A stretch of DNA of 64,000 nucleotides from Gemmiger formicilis (GTDB lineage Bacteria > Bacillota > Clostridia > Oscillospirales > Ruminococcaceae), in assembly GCF_016900095.1 (NCBI RefSeq), contig NZ_JACJJP010000003.1:62001-126000 (forward strand), in the 5' to 3' direction. This document shows, in pieces, positions 23,656 through 31,953 of this stretch (positions are counted from its first letter, which is position 1; every line of letters starts with the position of its first letter). Under the pieces are notes generated by a model. It did not search any database. It saw only the letters and a list, made by a program, of their open reading frames with translations, and was not told the DNA's origin. The position numbers and the translations under genes are program-made.

Positions 23656-24495
23656 ATGGCATGGATGATCGTATCCGACACTTCTTGTGACATCCGGGAA
23701 CTGACGCCGCTTTCGCCCGGGGTTCAGTTTGCGCTGGTCCCGTTCAAGATCCGCATCGGCGAACGGGAATATGTGGACCTGCCCACCCTGAATGTCCCCC
23801 AGATGATTCAGGCGATGACCGACTATAACGGGGCGTCCTCCTCCGCCTGCCCCAGCCCCGAGGAATGGGCCGAACGGTTTTTGCAGGGGGATCAGGTCAT
23901 TGCCATGACCATCAGCAGCAACCTTTCGGGTAGCTACAACGCAGCTGTGGCCGCCCGGGAGATGGTGCTGGAAGAACACCCCGAAAAGAAGATCTTCATT
24001 CTGGACACCTTGAGCTGCGCCGGAGCCTTGGCTTCGGCGGCCGCCCTGGCCAACCGGATGATCGGCGAAGGTGCCGGTTTTGAGGAAATCTGCCGGGCAC
24101 TGACCGAGTTTAACAACGAAGGGCACATTCTGTTTGCTCTGGCCAGCTTTGACAACCTGGCCAAGAATGGCCGCGTTTCCAAGGTAGTCGGCTTTATTGC
24201 CGGACGCCTGAACATGCGGGTGCTGGGCAAGCGCACTGCCGACGGCAAGATCGACTTCTTCTTCAAGACCCGCGGTGAGCCCCGGGTACTGGCCCGCATT
24301 CTGGAGCAGATGGATCACGACGGATACGACGGCAGCCGCCCCATCCTGATCAGCCACTGCTTCAACGACAACGCCGCCTCCCTGCTGGTCCACGGCATCC
24401 ATGCCAAGTGGCCTGAAGCCCCGGTGCAGGTAGTGCCCTGCAGCGGCCTGTGCAGCTTCTATGCCCAGGAACAGGGGATTATCATTACCTACTGA
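23656..24495 (+). CDS. DegV-family fatty-acid-binding protein
   Basis: Cytosolic fatty-acid carrier of the DegV/FakB type, 279 aa. FakB proteins present fatty acids to the kinase FakA for incorporation into phospholipid. The N-terminal MIVSDTSCDIRE, the ligand-site TSSN-like stretch AMTISSNLSGSYNAAVAAREM, and ASFDNLAKNGRVSKVVGFIAG are characteristic. FakA is not in the window, so the role as a FakA partner is inference. GGGAGG lies 7 bases before ATG 23656. The gene stands alone with its own promoter and terminator. Confidence 0.93.
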   Translation: MAWMIVSDTSCDIRELTPLSPGVQFALVPFKIRIGEREYVDLPTLNVPQMIQAMTDYNGASSSACPSPEEWAERFLQGDQVIAMTISSNLSGSYNAAVAAREMVLEEHPEKKIFILDTLSCAGALASAAALANRMIGEGAGFEEICRALTEFNNEGHILFALASFDNLAKNGRVSKVVGFIAGRLNMRVLGKRTADGKIDFFFKTRGEPRVLARILEQMDHDGYDGSRPILISHCFNDNAASLLVHGIHAKWPEAPVQVVPCSGLCSFYAQEQGIIITY

Positions 24496-24501
24496 GCAAC
24501 C

Positions 24502-24545
24502 AAAAACGGCTCCAGACGGAAACATCCGCCGGAGCCGTTTTTTTG
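24502..24545 (+). terminator. Bidirectional terminator between the DegV and ParB-like genes
   Basis: AAAACGGCTCC pairs with GGAGCCGTTTT, with an imperfect inner helix around GGAAACATCC, followed by T7 on the plus strand and an A/T-rich run on the other side. Confidence 0.88.
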
Positions 24546-24559
24546 TTTGCCTGTACCTT

Positions 24560-24976
24560 TTAGCCCATAGAGGAAAACGCCTTCCGGCATCGTTCCACCC
24601 AGAGCTTTTCGTACTGAACCTCTGACAAGACGCGCCCGCAAAGATCCCCCACTGTATACACGCCCGCGTCCCGACACCATCCAATTGCCATACGATAGGC
24701 TTTCAAGCCGGACACACCCACGACCTCCTCGTCATTATCATATCGTACAGGACAAGACAATCCTTGCTGCAGCAGTGCCAGTGCCCGCGTGTGCCCATCC
24801 GTCAAGGTCAGGTTTCCATCTCCAAAATCATGTACCGGAAGTGGCTCACATCGCTCCAGGTTGTCGGATGTGAGCCAGGACCGAACCGACAGAAGCTTTG
24901 CTTCATTCACATATAGCTGACTGACGTATAGCCGCTCCGGCGATATGTGGAGAATCCCCTCAAACACCAGCGCCAT
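24560..24976 (-). CDS. ParB/sulfiredoxin-like domain protein of unknown function
   Basis: 138-aa protein with features of a ParB-type nuclease/CTPase-like N-terminal domain: ISPERLYVSQ near the start, and LTLTDGHTRALALLQQGL, resembling the D/N-G-H/x-R box 2 that binds nucleotide in ParB and sulfiredoxin. No helix-turn-helix follows, so it is not a chromosome-partition ParB. The C-terminal half is Trp/Cys-containing and not recognised. ATG 24976 is chosen because AAAGGGGG is correctly spaced for it. It lies directly behind the tRNA-Tyr terminator and has no evident promoter of its own. Function unknown. Confidence 0.6.
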   Translation of the reverse strand: MALVFEGILHISPERLYVSQLYVNEAKLLSVRSWLTSDNLERCEPLPVHDFGDGNLTLTDGHTRALALLQQGLSCPVRYDNDEEVVGVSGLKAYRMAIGWCRDAGVYTVGDLCGRVLSEVQYEKLWVERCRKAFSSMG

Positions 24977-25005
24977 ATCCATCCCCCTTTGGATTTGCAG
25001 AAACA

Positions 25006-25038
25006 AAAAAAACCCGAACGCTTAAGCGTTCGGGTTTT
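25006..25038 (-). terminator. Terminator of tRNA-Tyr
   Basis: AACCCGAACGC and GCGTTCGGGTT form a perfect stem with a TTAA loop, followed on the minus strand by T8. It starts within a base or two of the encoded CCA. Confidence 0.92.
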
Positions 25039-25123
25039 TGGTGGGAGCTGGTGGATTCGAACCACCGAAGCATTACGCAGCAGATTTACAGTCTGTCCCC
25101 ATTGGCCACTCGGGAAAGCTCCC
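25039..25123 (-). tRNA. tRNA-Tyr (GTA)
   Basis: Class II tRNA with long variable arm. Acceptor strands GGGAGCT and AGCTCCC, discriminator A and encoded CCA; anticodon loop reads CTGTAAA with GTA anticodon; T loop GGTTCGAATCC. Read leftward from the promoter at 25175-25203. Confidence 0.96.
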
Positions 25124-25174
25124 ATCTATTCAGTTGCGCCGTTTTGTTTGCGCTCACCTGTCAGGTGCTTGTTT

Positions 25175-25203
25175 ATTATAGCAAAGGAACAAGAGAAATG
25201 CAA
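25175..25203 (-). promoter_or_regulatory. Promoter of tRNA-Tyr
   Basis: Minus-strand TTGCAT (25198-25203), 17 bases, TATAAT (25175-25180). Confidence 0.85.
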
Positions 25204-25331
25204 GTGTTTTTTCAAAAAAAGTTTGTCGATAATTCGTCATTTGAAAAAAATCTTTGAAAAAAGTGGATTTTTCTCCCCAAAAACGGCTTTCCGGGGGCTT
25301 TTCCCGGCATTTTTGTACCGGACGCGGAAAG

Positions 25332-25368
25332 CAAAAACCGGCCTGCGGAAACATTCCGCAGGCCGGTG
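25332..25368 (-). terminator. Terminator of the PHP-TSCPD-FkbH operon
   Basis: ACCGGCCTGCGGAA paired with TTCCGCAGGCCGGT, short loop, then TTTTTGC on the minus strand. Confidence 0.92.
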
Positions 25369-25384
25369 GGTACATCTTATTTGA

Positions 25385-27163
25385 TCAGCGCTGAATCTGC
25401 ATGTGGGGATGACGGGGGCTATACCCTTCCACCGACAGTTCCCAGGTGGTATTGCCGTCGGCGTCCTCGTCCACCTTGGCAAAGCCCATCCCCGCATAGA
25501 ACTCCTTGACCATGCCGTTCTTGGCTGTGGGATAATAGTACCCCCGGATGGTCTTGAGCCCCCGGGCGGCGGCATCCGCCACCACGGCGTCCATCATGGC
25601 ATCCTCCATGCCGCGCTTGAGTACGCGGCAGCTCATGAGCCACAGGCGCAGGTGCAGGGTCTCCCCTTCCGACTGACCGGCGACCACGGTGACCACACCG
25701 TTATCGCCGAACTTGTCCACCAGCTTGCCGTACAGGCACAGCCAGGCCGGATTTTCGGCCATACCGCGGATGTCGTCCTCCGAGCAGCGCAGGGTGGTCA
25801 GGTTGAACTGGTTAGACTTGTTGGTCAGCTGGGCGATACGCTGGATGTACAGCGGCTCAAAGCCCCGGATGGTGGCGGTCATCTCCAGGCTGTCCAGGTA
25901 AGCCCCGTAATCCGCAAAGGCAGCCTGGGCGCGGCGACGCTGGGCGTTGGCATGGTAGAGTTCGGTCTTTTTCAGGTCCTCCCCCGACAGGGTGGTGACC
26001 TCAAAATAGCCGCCATGGTCCAGGGTCTTAATATAGTTTTCAGCGCCATCCAGCACCGGCGTTTCCACCCCGGGCACCTGGGCCGCCACGATGGCCCGTT
26101 CCGCCGGGTTGTCGTCGGCAAAAACAAAGCTGTCCGCCCCCAGGTTGAGCTCGTCGGCAATGGCTTTCAGGTTCTGGTCCTTGGGGTCCCAGTTCGCCTT
26201 GATGGCCACAAAGTCATCGGGACGCAGCACCCCATCGGGGTGGTTGAGACCCGCCAGGGCGTTCTCCTCGTCGTTCTTGGAATCTACCGCCAGCACCACG
26301 CCGATGGACTTCAGCGCCTTGCAGTAGCTCTGGAACTCGGCATAGACCTGGCCTTCGGGCACTTCGGGGCCCACGGCGATGCCGTCCACCCCATCGTCCC
26401 CCACAACGCCGCCCCACAGGGTGTTGTCCAGGTCCAGGACCAGGGCTTTCTTGTTGCGGCCGTACAGAGATTTGATGATGTTGGCCAGGCTGTTGGCCAA
26501 AGACGGGATGGCATCCAGGCACATGGCGTACTTGTACATGTGCCAGAAGAAGGCATCTCCCCAGGCGGTCAGACCGTAATCCGATGCCAGGTAGTCCAGG
26601 TCGTTGATGTAGAAATCCTCATGGGCACAGGCATAGGCGTAGAACTTCTGGTTCAGGCGGGAGAGGAAGTTGGTACGCCCCCGCACGTCCCACACGTCCC
26701 GGTTGCCCATCAGGCGATAGTTGGGACGGTCAAAGTTGTTCTGGATGACGGGGCAGCCGAACTTCTGTGCCAAGGCCTTCCACATGGTTTCGAACCGGGT
26801 ATACTCGGCTTCCAGCAGCTCGTCCACCTGGGCCGGGGTATCGGCGGTGGTGGGAAAGTGCTCGACATTGCGCCAGTTGGTGTGGATGTAGATCACATCC
26901 GGCTTGAACTCATCCAGTTCGGGGGTGCCGAACATGGCGTCCTGCCAGTACTGGCCGTATTCGGATTGATAGAACTCGGCCTCGATGCCGTAATTCAGAA
27001 GAAACAGTCCCAGCTGGTCCGCCACTTCGTTGGTGGTGGACCCGCCCAGAATGGCAATCTTCTTGTGCAGGGGGTGCGGGTTCTGGGCCAGCAGTTCCCG
27101 GCGGATGCGGCGCTTTTTGCGCAGCAGCTGTTCGGTATCCAACGGATAATGGAAGCAGTCCAT
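25385..27163 (-). CDS. FkbH-like HAD-IIIC family protein with C-terminal GNAT-like domain
   Basis: 592-aa two- or three-domain protein. Residues about 35-235 form an SGNH-like or undefined N-terminal domain (KIAILGGSTTNEVADQL at the start). A HAD domain begins at 240 with L-V-L-D244-L-D246-N-T-L-W-G-G, the FkbH signature, followed by LAVDSKNDEENA and FVFADDNPAERAIV. The C-terminal 170 residues resemble the GNAT-like part of FkbH proteins (LTNKSNQFNLTT, GYYYPTAKNGMVKEFY). Classical FkbH loads glyceryl units from 1,3-bisphosphoglycerate onto an acyl carrier protein in polyketide assembly, but no carrier protein or synthase lies here. ATG 27163 has AAGGAG 6 bases upstream, better than the in-frame start at 27202. 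Confidence 0.88.
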   Translation of the reverse strand: MDCFHYPLDTEQLLRKKRRIRRELLAQNPHPLHKKIAILGGSTTNEVADQLGLFLLNYGIEAEFYQSEYGQYWQDAMFGTPELDEFKPDVIYIHTNWRNVEHFPTTADTPAQVDELLEAEYTRFETMWKALAQKFGCPVIQNNFDRPNYRLMGNRDVWDVRGRTNFLSRLNQKFYAYACAHEDFYINDLDYLASDYGLTAWGDAFFWHMYKYAMCLDAIPSLANSLANIIKSLYGRNKKALVLDLDNTLWGGVVGDDGVDGIAVGPEVPEGQVYAEFQSYCKALKSIGVVLAVDSKNDEENALAGLNHPDGVLRPDDFVAIKANWDPKDQNLKAIADELNLGADSFVFADDNPAERAIVAAQVPGVETPVLDGAENYIKTLDHGGYFEVTTLSGEDLKKTELYHANAQRRRAQAAFADYGAYLDSLEMTATIRGFEPLYIQRIAQLTNKSNQFNLTTLRCSEDDIRGMAENPAWLCLYGKLVDKFGDNGVVTVVAGQSEGETLHLRLWLMSCRVLKRGMEDAMMDAVVADAAARGLKTIRGYYYPTAKNGMVKEFYAGMGFAKVDEDADGNTTWELSVEGYSPRHPHMQIQR

Positions 27164-27201
27164 GGCAGGCTCCTTTGCTTCGTTGTCAGAATGGGCAGAC
27201 A

Positions 27202-27459
27202 TCAGCCCAGGTGGGTCAGGGCTTCTTCCAGGGCGCGGGAGATCTGGTCCGGGCAGCTGGTGGGCCGGGGACCGCAGGTGGTGCCCTTCATGCGCTGGAT
27301 GGCGTCCTCGGCCTTCATGCCGGCCAGCAGCTGGCAGATGCCCTTCAGGTTGCCGTTGCAGCCGCCCATGACTTCCACCTTGCGGATGGTGTGGTCGTCG
27401 GCCAGGTCAACACGGGTCAGCACCGAGCAGGTGCCCTGATTCTTGCGTTCGTAAATCAT
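27202..27459 (-). CDS. TSCPD-domain protein (TIGR03905 type)
   Basis: 85-aa protein consisting of a single TSCPD domain, the small Cys-rich module named from its T-S-C-P-D motif, seen here near the C-terminus (RPTSCPDQISRAL). Other conserved positions are the G-G-C-N-G-N segment and the TTCG just before. The same module ends some vitamin B12-dependent ribonucleotide reductases, where Cys residues may bind metal; the role of the free-standing form is unknown. AAGGAGAG is well placed before ATG 27459. Central gene of a three-gene operon between a PHP phosphoesterase and an FkbH-like protein. Confidence 0.9.
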   Translation of the reverse strand: MIYERKNQGTCSVLTRVDLADDHTIRKVEVMGGCNGNLKGICQLLAGMKAEDAIQRMKGTTCGPRPTSCPDQISRALEEALTHLG

Positions 27460-27487
27460 GGTTCTTCTCTCCTTTGTTTGTAGCCGC

Positions 27488-28336
27488 TCAGCGCTTGCGG
27501 GCGCGGGCGACGGCTTCGATGCGGGCGATCTGCTCGTCCGTGGTATAAAAGGCGCCCACAGGGCGCGGGTTGTTGGCGTTCATACCGTGGAAGTCGGTGC
27601 CGCCGGTGACGATCAGGTCGTTTTCCTTCGCCAGGCGGGTCAGCTCCTCCTTGTCCTCGGGGGTGTTGCGGGGATGGTCGATCTCCACCCCGTCCAGTCG
27701 TCCGGCCGCGATGAGTTCCCGGGCCAGAGGCATGCTCTTGTACACGCTGGGATGGGCCAGCACCGCCACACCCCGGCAGGTCTTGATCAGGTCCAGCACC
27801 GTGTCCACCGTCTCGTACTTGGGATTGTGCAGGATTTTGCCCCGCACCGGGCGCAGGCCGAACAGGGACCGGTACACCGAATTGTACATGCCGTCCGAAA
27901 GGCCGTACTGCCACAGCACCCGCATGACATGGGCCTTGTACAGCGTACCGCTGTCCTTGGCGAACTCCAGGGCTTCCGCGGTCTTGAACTGGGGGCAGAT
28001 TTCCTCCAGTTCCCGGCAGCTCTGCATGACGGCGTTGTACCGGCGCTCGGACATGAGTTTGGAGAACTCCTCCAGGGCTGCGCAGTCGTCCGGCCAGAAG
28101 CAGAGAATGTGCACACGATGTCCCCGCTCATAGTCGTAGGCGGTGAGCTCGGTGGCCGGAATCAGATGAACCCCTTCCACCACCGGATTGGCGTAAGCAT
28201 AGCGCACGCTGCGGATGGCGTCATGGTCGGACACAGCCAGATGGGTCATGCCGGCGCATCTGGCCAAAAAGGGCAGCTTGGCCACCGGGGTGGAACCATC
28301 GGAAAAGGTGGTATGTGTATGAAGATCTCCGGGCAT
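27488..28336 (-). CDS. PHP-domain metal-dependent phosphoesterase
   Basis: 282-aa protein of the polymerase and histidinol phosphatase (PHP) family. Metal-binding motifs visible: H6-T-H8 in DLHTHTTFSDG, SDHDAI, and the later AHPSVY and TDFHGMNA. This set fits the RNase AM/YciV branch of 3',5'-nucleoside bisphosphate phosphatases and 5'-3' exonucleases, though a distinct insert of about 90 residues (EEFSKLMSERRYNAVMQ onwards) is present as in that branch. AAAGGAG lies 8 bases before ATG 28336. It leads the operon with the TSCPD and FkbH-like genes. Confidence 0.9.
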   Translation of the reverse strand: MPGDLHTHTTFSDGSTPVAKLPFLARCAGMTHLAVSDHDAIRSVRYAYANPVVEGVHLIPATELTAYDYERGHRVHILCFWPDDCAALEEFSKLMSERRYNAVMQSCRELEEICPQFKTAEALEFAKDSGTLYKAHVMRVLWQYGLSDGMYNSVYRSLFGLRPVRGKILHNPKYETVDTVLDLIKTCRGVAVLAHPSVYKSMPLARELIAAGRLDGVEIDHPRNTPEDKEELTRLAKENDLIVTGGTDFHGMNANNPRPVGAFYTTDEQIARIEAVARARKR

Positions 28337-28373
28337 GGGGAGCGCTCCTTTCCGCTGTATGGCAGCTCTTTTT

Positions 28374-28402
28374 ATTATATACAGTTTTGTCAAATTTGAA
28401 AA
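28374..28402 (-). promoter_or_regulatory. Probable promoter of the PHP operon
   Basis: Minus-strand TATAAT (28374-28379) with a weak TTTTCA (28397-28402) 17 bases upstream. A TTGACA lies only 8 bases before the -10 and cannot serve as its -35. Confidence 0.5.
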
Positions 28403-28425
28403 GAGGGTGCCGCAGCGGAACACAG

Positions 28426-28458
28426 CAAAAGGGGCCGCCCCTTCAGGGGCAGCCCCTT
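28426..28458 (-). terminator. Terminator of the phosphoglucomutase gene
   Basis: AAGGGGCTGCCCC and GGGGCGGCCCCTT with one U-G pair and a TGAA loop, ending in a short T-run on the minus strand. Confidence 0.75.
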
Positions 28459-28472
28459 ATTCGGAAACAGAA

Positions 28473-30155
28473 TCAGGCCAGAATGGGCTTGATGGCCTCG
28501 GCCAGTTTGTCTTTCTGGGCCTGGGCTTCGGCCAGGTCCTTGCCGAGGGTGGTGAAGTAGGTCTTGATCTTGGGTTCGGTGCCGGAGGGACGGACCACCA
28601 CGGTGGCGCCGCTTTCCAGCTTGTAGATCAGCACATTGGCGGCGGGCAGACCGGTCTCTTCGGGCTTCTCGTAGTCGGTGACCTTGACCACCTTGTCGCC
28701 GGCAAATTCCTTGGGAGGATTCTTGCGCAGGCCTTCCATAATGCCGGCCATCTTGTCCATACCGGACAGGCCCGGGAATTCGAAGCTGTCCACCTTGTTC
28801 AGGTAGCGGCCGTACTGGGCGTAGATGCGCTCCAGTTCTTCCTTGATGGAAGAGCCCTTGGCGCGGTAGTAGGCAGCCATCTCGCAAATCAGCATGGAAC
28901 CGATGATGGCGTCCTTGTCGCGGACATAGGGGCCGGCGAGGTAGCCGTAGCTTTCCTCAAAGCCGAAGATGAAGCGGTCAACCTGACCGGCGGCTTCCAG
29001 CTTGGCGATCTGGTCGCCGATCCACTTGAAGCCGGTGAGAACGTTGCGGCATTCCACACCGTAATGGGCGGCCACAGCGTCCGCCAGCGGGGTGGACACG
29101 ATGGACTTGCACATGACGGGGTCTTTGGGCATGGTGCCCTGCTCGATGCGGCCGGCGCAGATGTAATCCAGCAGCAGCACGCCCACCTCGTTGCCGGAAA
29201 GCAGCTCATAGCTGCCGTCCTTGCACTTGACGGCAATGCCCACACGGTCGGCGTCTGGGTCGGTGGCCAGCATCAGGTCGGCGCCGGACTTTTCGGCCAG
29301 TTCCAGGCCCAGGCGCAGCGCCTCGAAGATTTCGGGGTTGGGATAGGGGCAGGTGGGGAAGTTGCCGTCCGGGTCCTTCTGCTCGGGCACGATGGTGATA
29401 TCCTTGATGCCGATCTCATCCAGAACGGTGGTGACAGGGACCAGGCCGGAGCCGTTCAGCGGGCTGTACACCAGCTTCAGGCCGGCGGTCTTGCAGATGC
29501 CGGGACGGATGGAGCGGGCTTCGATGGCATCGTACAAAGCGCGGATGCAGTCATCCCCCACATACTCGATCAGGCCCTTTTCCAGACCTTCGGCAAAAGG
29601 CATGGTCTTGGCACCGGTGAGGATGTCGGTCTTCTGGATTTCGGCATACACGATGTCGGCAGCCTCGTCGGTCATCTGGCAGCCGTCCGGACCATAGGCC
29701 TTGTAGCCGTTGTACTTGGCCGGATTGTGGGAGGCAGTGACCATGATGCCCGCGTTGCACTTATAGTAACGGGTGGCAAAGCTCAGCGCCGGAACCGGCA
29801 TCAGGGCTTTGTAAATACGTACATGGATGCCGTTGGCAGCCAGGACTTCAGCCGCGGCTTTGGCGAACACATCGCTCTTGATACGGCTGTCGTAGCTGAT
29901 GGCCACGGTCTGGGTGCCGCCCTGGGTCTTGACCCAGTTGGCCAGGCCCTGGGTAGCCTGCCGGACCACGTAGACATTCATCCGGTTGGTACCGGCGCCG
30001 ATCACGCCGCGCAGGCCCGCCGTGCCGAACTTAAGAGCTACGGCAAAACGGTCCTGGATGGCAGCGTCGTCGTCTTTGACGCTTTCCAGCTCGGGTTTCA
30101 GGTCGGCGTCATCGAGGTCGAAGGCCAGCCAGCGGTCAAACATTTCTTTATACAT
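28473..30155 (-). CDS. Phosphoglucomutase (alpha-D-phosphohexomutase family)
   Basis: Interconverts glucose-6-phosphate and glucose-1-phosphate (or the mannose equivalents), feeding glycogen and envelope sugar nucleotides. 560 aa, the long PgcA-type length. Motifs in order: substrate loop FGTAGLRGVIG, the phosphoserine loop TASHNPAKYNGYK, metal-binding D-P-D-A-D-R in MLATDPDADRVG, sugar-specificity loop GFEESYGY, and the phosphate-binding RPSGTEPKIK. ATG 30155 has AGGTG 7 bases upstream; the same frame is open far upstream only because it runs antisense through the comM gene. Its product is the substrate of the GlgC encoded 8 kb away. Confidence 0.95.
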   Translation of the reverse strand: MYKEMFDRWLAFDLDDADLKPELESVKDDDAAIQDRFAVALKFGTAGLRGVIGAGTNRMNVYVVRQATQGLANWVKTQGGTQTVAISYDSRIKSDVFAKAAAEVLAANGIHVRIYKALMPVPALSFATRYYKCNAGIMVTASHNPAKYNGYKAYGPDGCQMTDEAADIVYAEIQKTDILTGAKTMPFAEGLEKGLIEYVGDDCIRALYDAIEARSIRPGICKTAGLKLVYSPLNGSGLVPVTTVLDEIGIKDITIVPEQKDPDGNFPTCPYPNPEIFEALRLGLELAEKSGADLMLATDPDADRVGIAVKCKDGSYELLSGNEVGVLLLDYICAGRIEQGTMPKDPVMCKSIVSTPLADAVAAHYGVECRNVLTGFKWIGDQIAKLEAAGQVDRFIFGFEESYGYLAGPYVRDKDAIIGSMLICEMAAYYRAKGSSIKEELERIYAQYGRYLNKVDSFEFPGLSGMDKMAGIMEGLRKNPPKEFAGDKVVKVTDYEKPEETGLPAANVLIYKLESGATVVVRPSGTEPKIKTYFTTLGKDLAEAQAQKDKLAEAIKPILA

Positions 30156-30216
30156 TTTGAACACCTGCGCTTTTCTTCCAAAGGTATCTTTTGGGTAGTT
30201 TGGCTTAACTATCATA

Positions 30217-30245
30217 AATATACCAACCACAAAGGGTCTTGTCAA
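30217..30245 (-). promoter_or_regulatory. Promoter of the phosphoglucomutase gene
   Basis: Minus-strand TTGACA (30240-30245), 17 bases, TATATT (30217-30222). Confidence 0.8.
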
Positions 30246-30306
30246 TCGAATCTTGGCGGAATCAACGATTTTTTGCCCCGCCTTTCGGCTTTTTTGGACT
30301 TTTTGC

Positions 30307-30335
30307 TTGCCCGGAGCAACATAAAACGGTATACT
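30307..30335 (+). promoter_or_regulatory. Promoter of the comM-like gene
   Basis: TTGCCC (30307-30312), 17 bases, TATACT (30330-30335); divergent from the phosphoglucomutase promoter. Confidence 0.65.
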
Positions 30336-30368
30336 GATAAGCGAAATGAACAAAGACGGAGGCACGGT

Positions 30369-31883
30369 ATGTTTGCGCAGATCAGCAGTCTGGGGGTGAC
30401 GGGGCTCAACGGGTACCCGGTTACGGTGGAGACGGATATTTCCGGCGGTCTGCCCGCCTTTGCCCTGGTGGGACTGCCGGATTCCGCCGTCAAGGAATGC
30501 AGCGAGCGGGTGCGCAGCGCGGTGAAGAACCTGCGGTATCCCTGGCCTGCCAGTCATATCACGGTAAATCTGGCCCCGGCCGACGTGCGCAAGACCGGCT
30601 CCCTGTATGATCTGCCGGTGTTCCTGGGGATCCTGACCGCCCAGGGGCAGCTGCCCACCCCGGCGCCCCACCAGGCTTTTTTGGGCGAGCTGGGGCTGGA
30701 CGGCACCCTGCGGCCCATTCCCGGTGTGCTGCCCATGTCCCTGGCGGCGCAGAAAGCCGACATCACCGAACTGTTCGTGCCCGCGGAAAATGCCGCCGAA
30801 GCCGCCGTGGCCCAGGGGCTGACCGTATACCCGGCCCGCACCGCCCGGGAAGTGGCGGAACACCTGTGCGGCACAGCCCCTCTCTCCCCCGCCCAACCGG
30901 ACGGCTATGACGCCGAAGGCGGCTGGATGGGCCCCGACTTTGCGGATGTGCGCGGGCAGGCCGAAGCCCGCCGGGCCCTGGAAGTGGCCGCTGCCGGCGG
31001 GCACAACGTGCTGATGGTGGGCCCGCCGGGTACCGGCAAGAGCATGCTGGCCAAGCGGATGCCCGGCATTCTGCCCCCCATGACCCACGAGGAAGCCCTG
31101 GAAACCACCGCCATCTACTCGGTGGCGGGACTGGTGCGCGCCGGGCAGGGACTTTTGAAAGCGCGGCCTTTCCGCAGCCCCCACCACAGCGTGAGCGCCA
31201 CCGCCATTGCGGGCGGCGGCAGCAGCGCCCGGCCGGGCGAGGTGAGTCTGGCCCACAACGGGGTGCTGTTCCTGGATGAACTGCCGGAATTTTCCCGGGA
31301 TACGCTGGAAGTGCTGCGCCAGCCCCTGGAAGACGGTAAGATCACGGTGAGCCGGGTCCATTCCAGTGCCACCTATCCCTGCCGGTTCATGCTGGTGGCG
31401 GCCATGAACCCCTGCAAATGCGGCTATCACGGCTGTCCCGGTCATGAATGCACCTGCACCCCCAGCGCCATCCAGCGGTATCGCCAGCGCATCTCCGGTC
31501 CGCTGCTGGACCGCATTGACCTGCACGTGGAGGTCCGACCGGTGGAATACGACTCTCTGGCCTCTGAAACCGGCGGAGAGCCCAGCGCTGCCATCCTGGC
31601 GCGGGTGACGGCCGCCCGGCAGGTCCAGCAGCAGCGCTATGCCGGGCTTTCGGTTGCCTGCAACGCCCAGCTGCCCAGCGGATTGCTGCGAAAATTCTGC
31701 CCCATGGCGCCCGCCGCCGAGACCATGCTGCGCACCGCCTTTGAGCGGATGGGCTACAGTGCCCGGGCCTACGACCGCATTCTGCGGGTGGCACGCACGG
31801 TGGCTGACCTGAACGGGAAGGAACTCATCGGTCCCGCCGAACTGATGGAGGCGCTGCAGTACCGCAGCATGGACCGCAAATAA
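30369..31883 (+). CDS. comM: YifB/ComM-family Mg-chelatase-like AAA ATPase
   Basis: AAA+ ATPase of the YifB/ComM family, 504 aa. ComM is a helicase that extends branch migration of incoming DNA during natural transformation in some bacteria; its role in Clostridia is less clear. The N-terminal ChlI/lon-like domain begins ISSLGVTGLNGYPVTVETD with GLPDSAVKE; the Walker A is G-P-P-G-T-G-K-S in VLMVGPPGTGKSMLAKRMPG; Walker B is GVLFLDELPEF; a zinc-like cysteine cluster follows (AAMNPCKCGYHGCPGHECTC); the C-terminal domain has SARAYDRILRVARTVADL. GGAGG lies 6 bases before ATG 30369. Single gene with its own promoter and terminator. Confidence 0.95.
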   Translation: MFAQISSLGVTGLNGYPVTVETDISGGLPAFALVGLPDSAVKECSERVRSAVKNLRYPWPASHITVNLAPADVRKTGSLYDLPVFLGILTAQGQLPTPAPHQAFLGELGLDGTLRPIPGVLPMSLAAQKADITELFVPAENAAEAAVAQGLTVYPARTAREVAEHLCGTAPLSPAQPDGYDAEGGWMGPDFADVRGQAEARRALEVAAAGGHNVLMVGPPGTGKSMLAKRMPGILPPMTHEEALETTAIYSVAGLVRAGQGLLKARPFRSPHHSVSATAIAGGGSSARPGEVSLAHNGVLFLDELPEFSRDTLEVLRQPLEDGKITVSRVHSSATYPCRFMLVAAMNPCKCGYHGCPGHECTCTPSAIQRYRQRISGPLLDRIDLHVEVRPVEYDSLASETGGEPSAAILARVTAARQVQQQRYAGLSVACNAQLPSGLLRKFCPMAPAAETMLRTAFERMGYSARAYDRILRVARTVADLNGKELIGPAELMEALQYRSMDRK

Positions 31884-31891
31884 GACCAACA

Positions 31892-31945
31892 GAAACCGCC
31901 CGGCTTCGCCGTGCACCATGCACACGGAAAGCCGGGCGGTTTTTG
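31892..31945 (+). terminator. Terminator after the comM-like gene
   Basis: AAACCGCCCGGCTT and AAGCCGGGCGGTTT with an inner imperfect helix (CCGTG/CACGG), then T5 on the plus strand. Confidence 0.88.
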
Positions 31946-31953
31946 TATCTGTT

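Noticed and set aside
28388-28397. TTGACA near the PHP gene as a -35 box
   Set aside because: It lies only 8 bases from the TATAAT, so it cannot act with that -10.
28335-30368. Plus-strand frame continuous with the comM-like gene, giving a very long open frame
   Set aside because: The part before 30369 is antisense to phosphoglucomutase; the conserved YifB start and ribosome binding site are at 30369.
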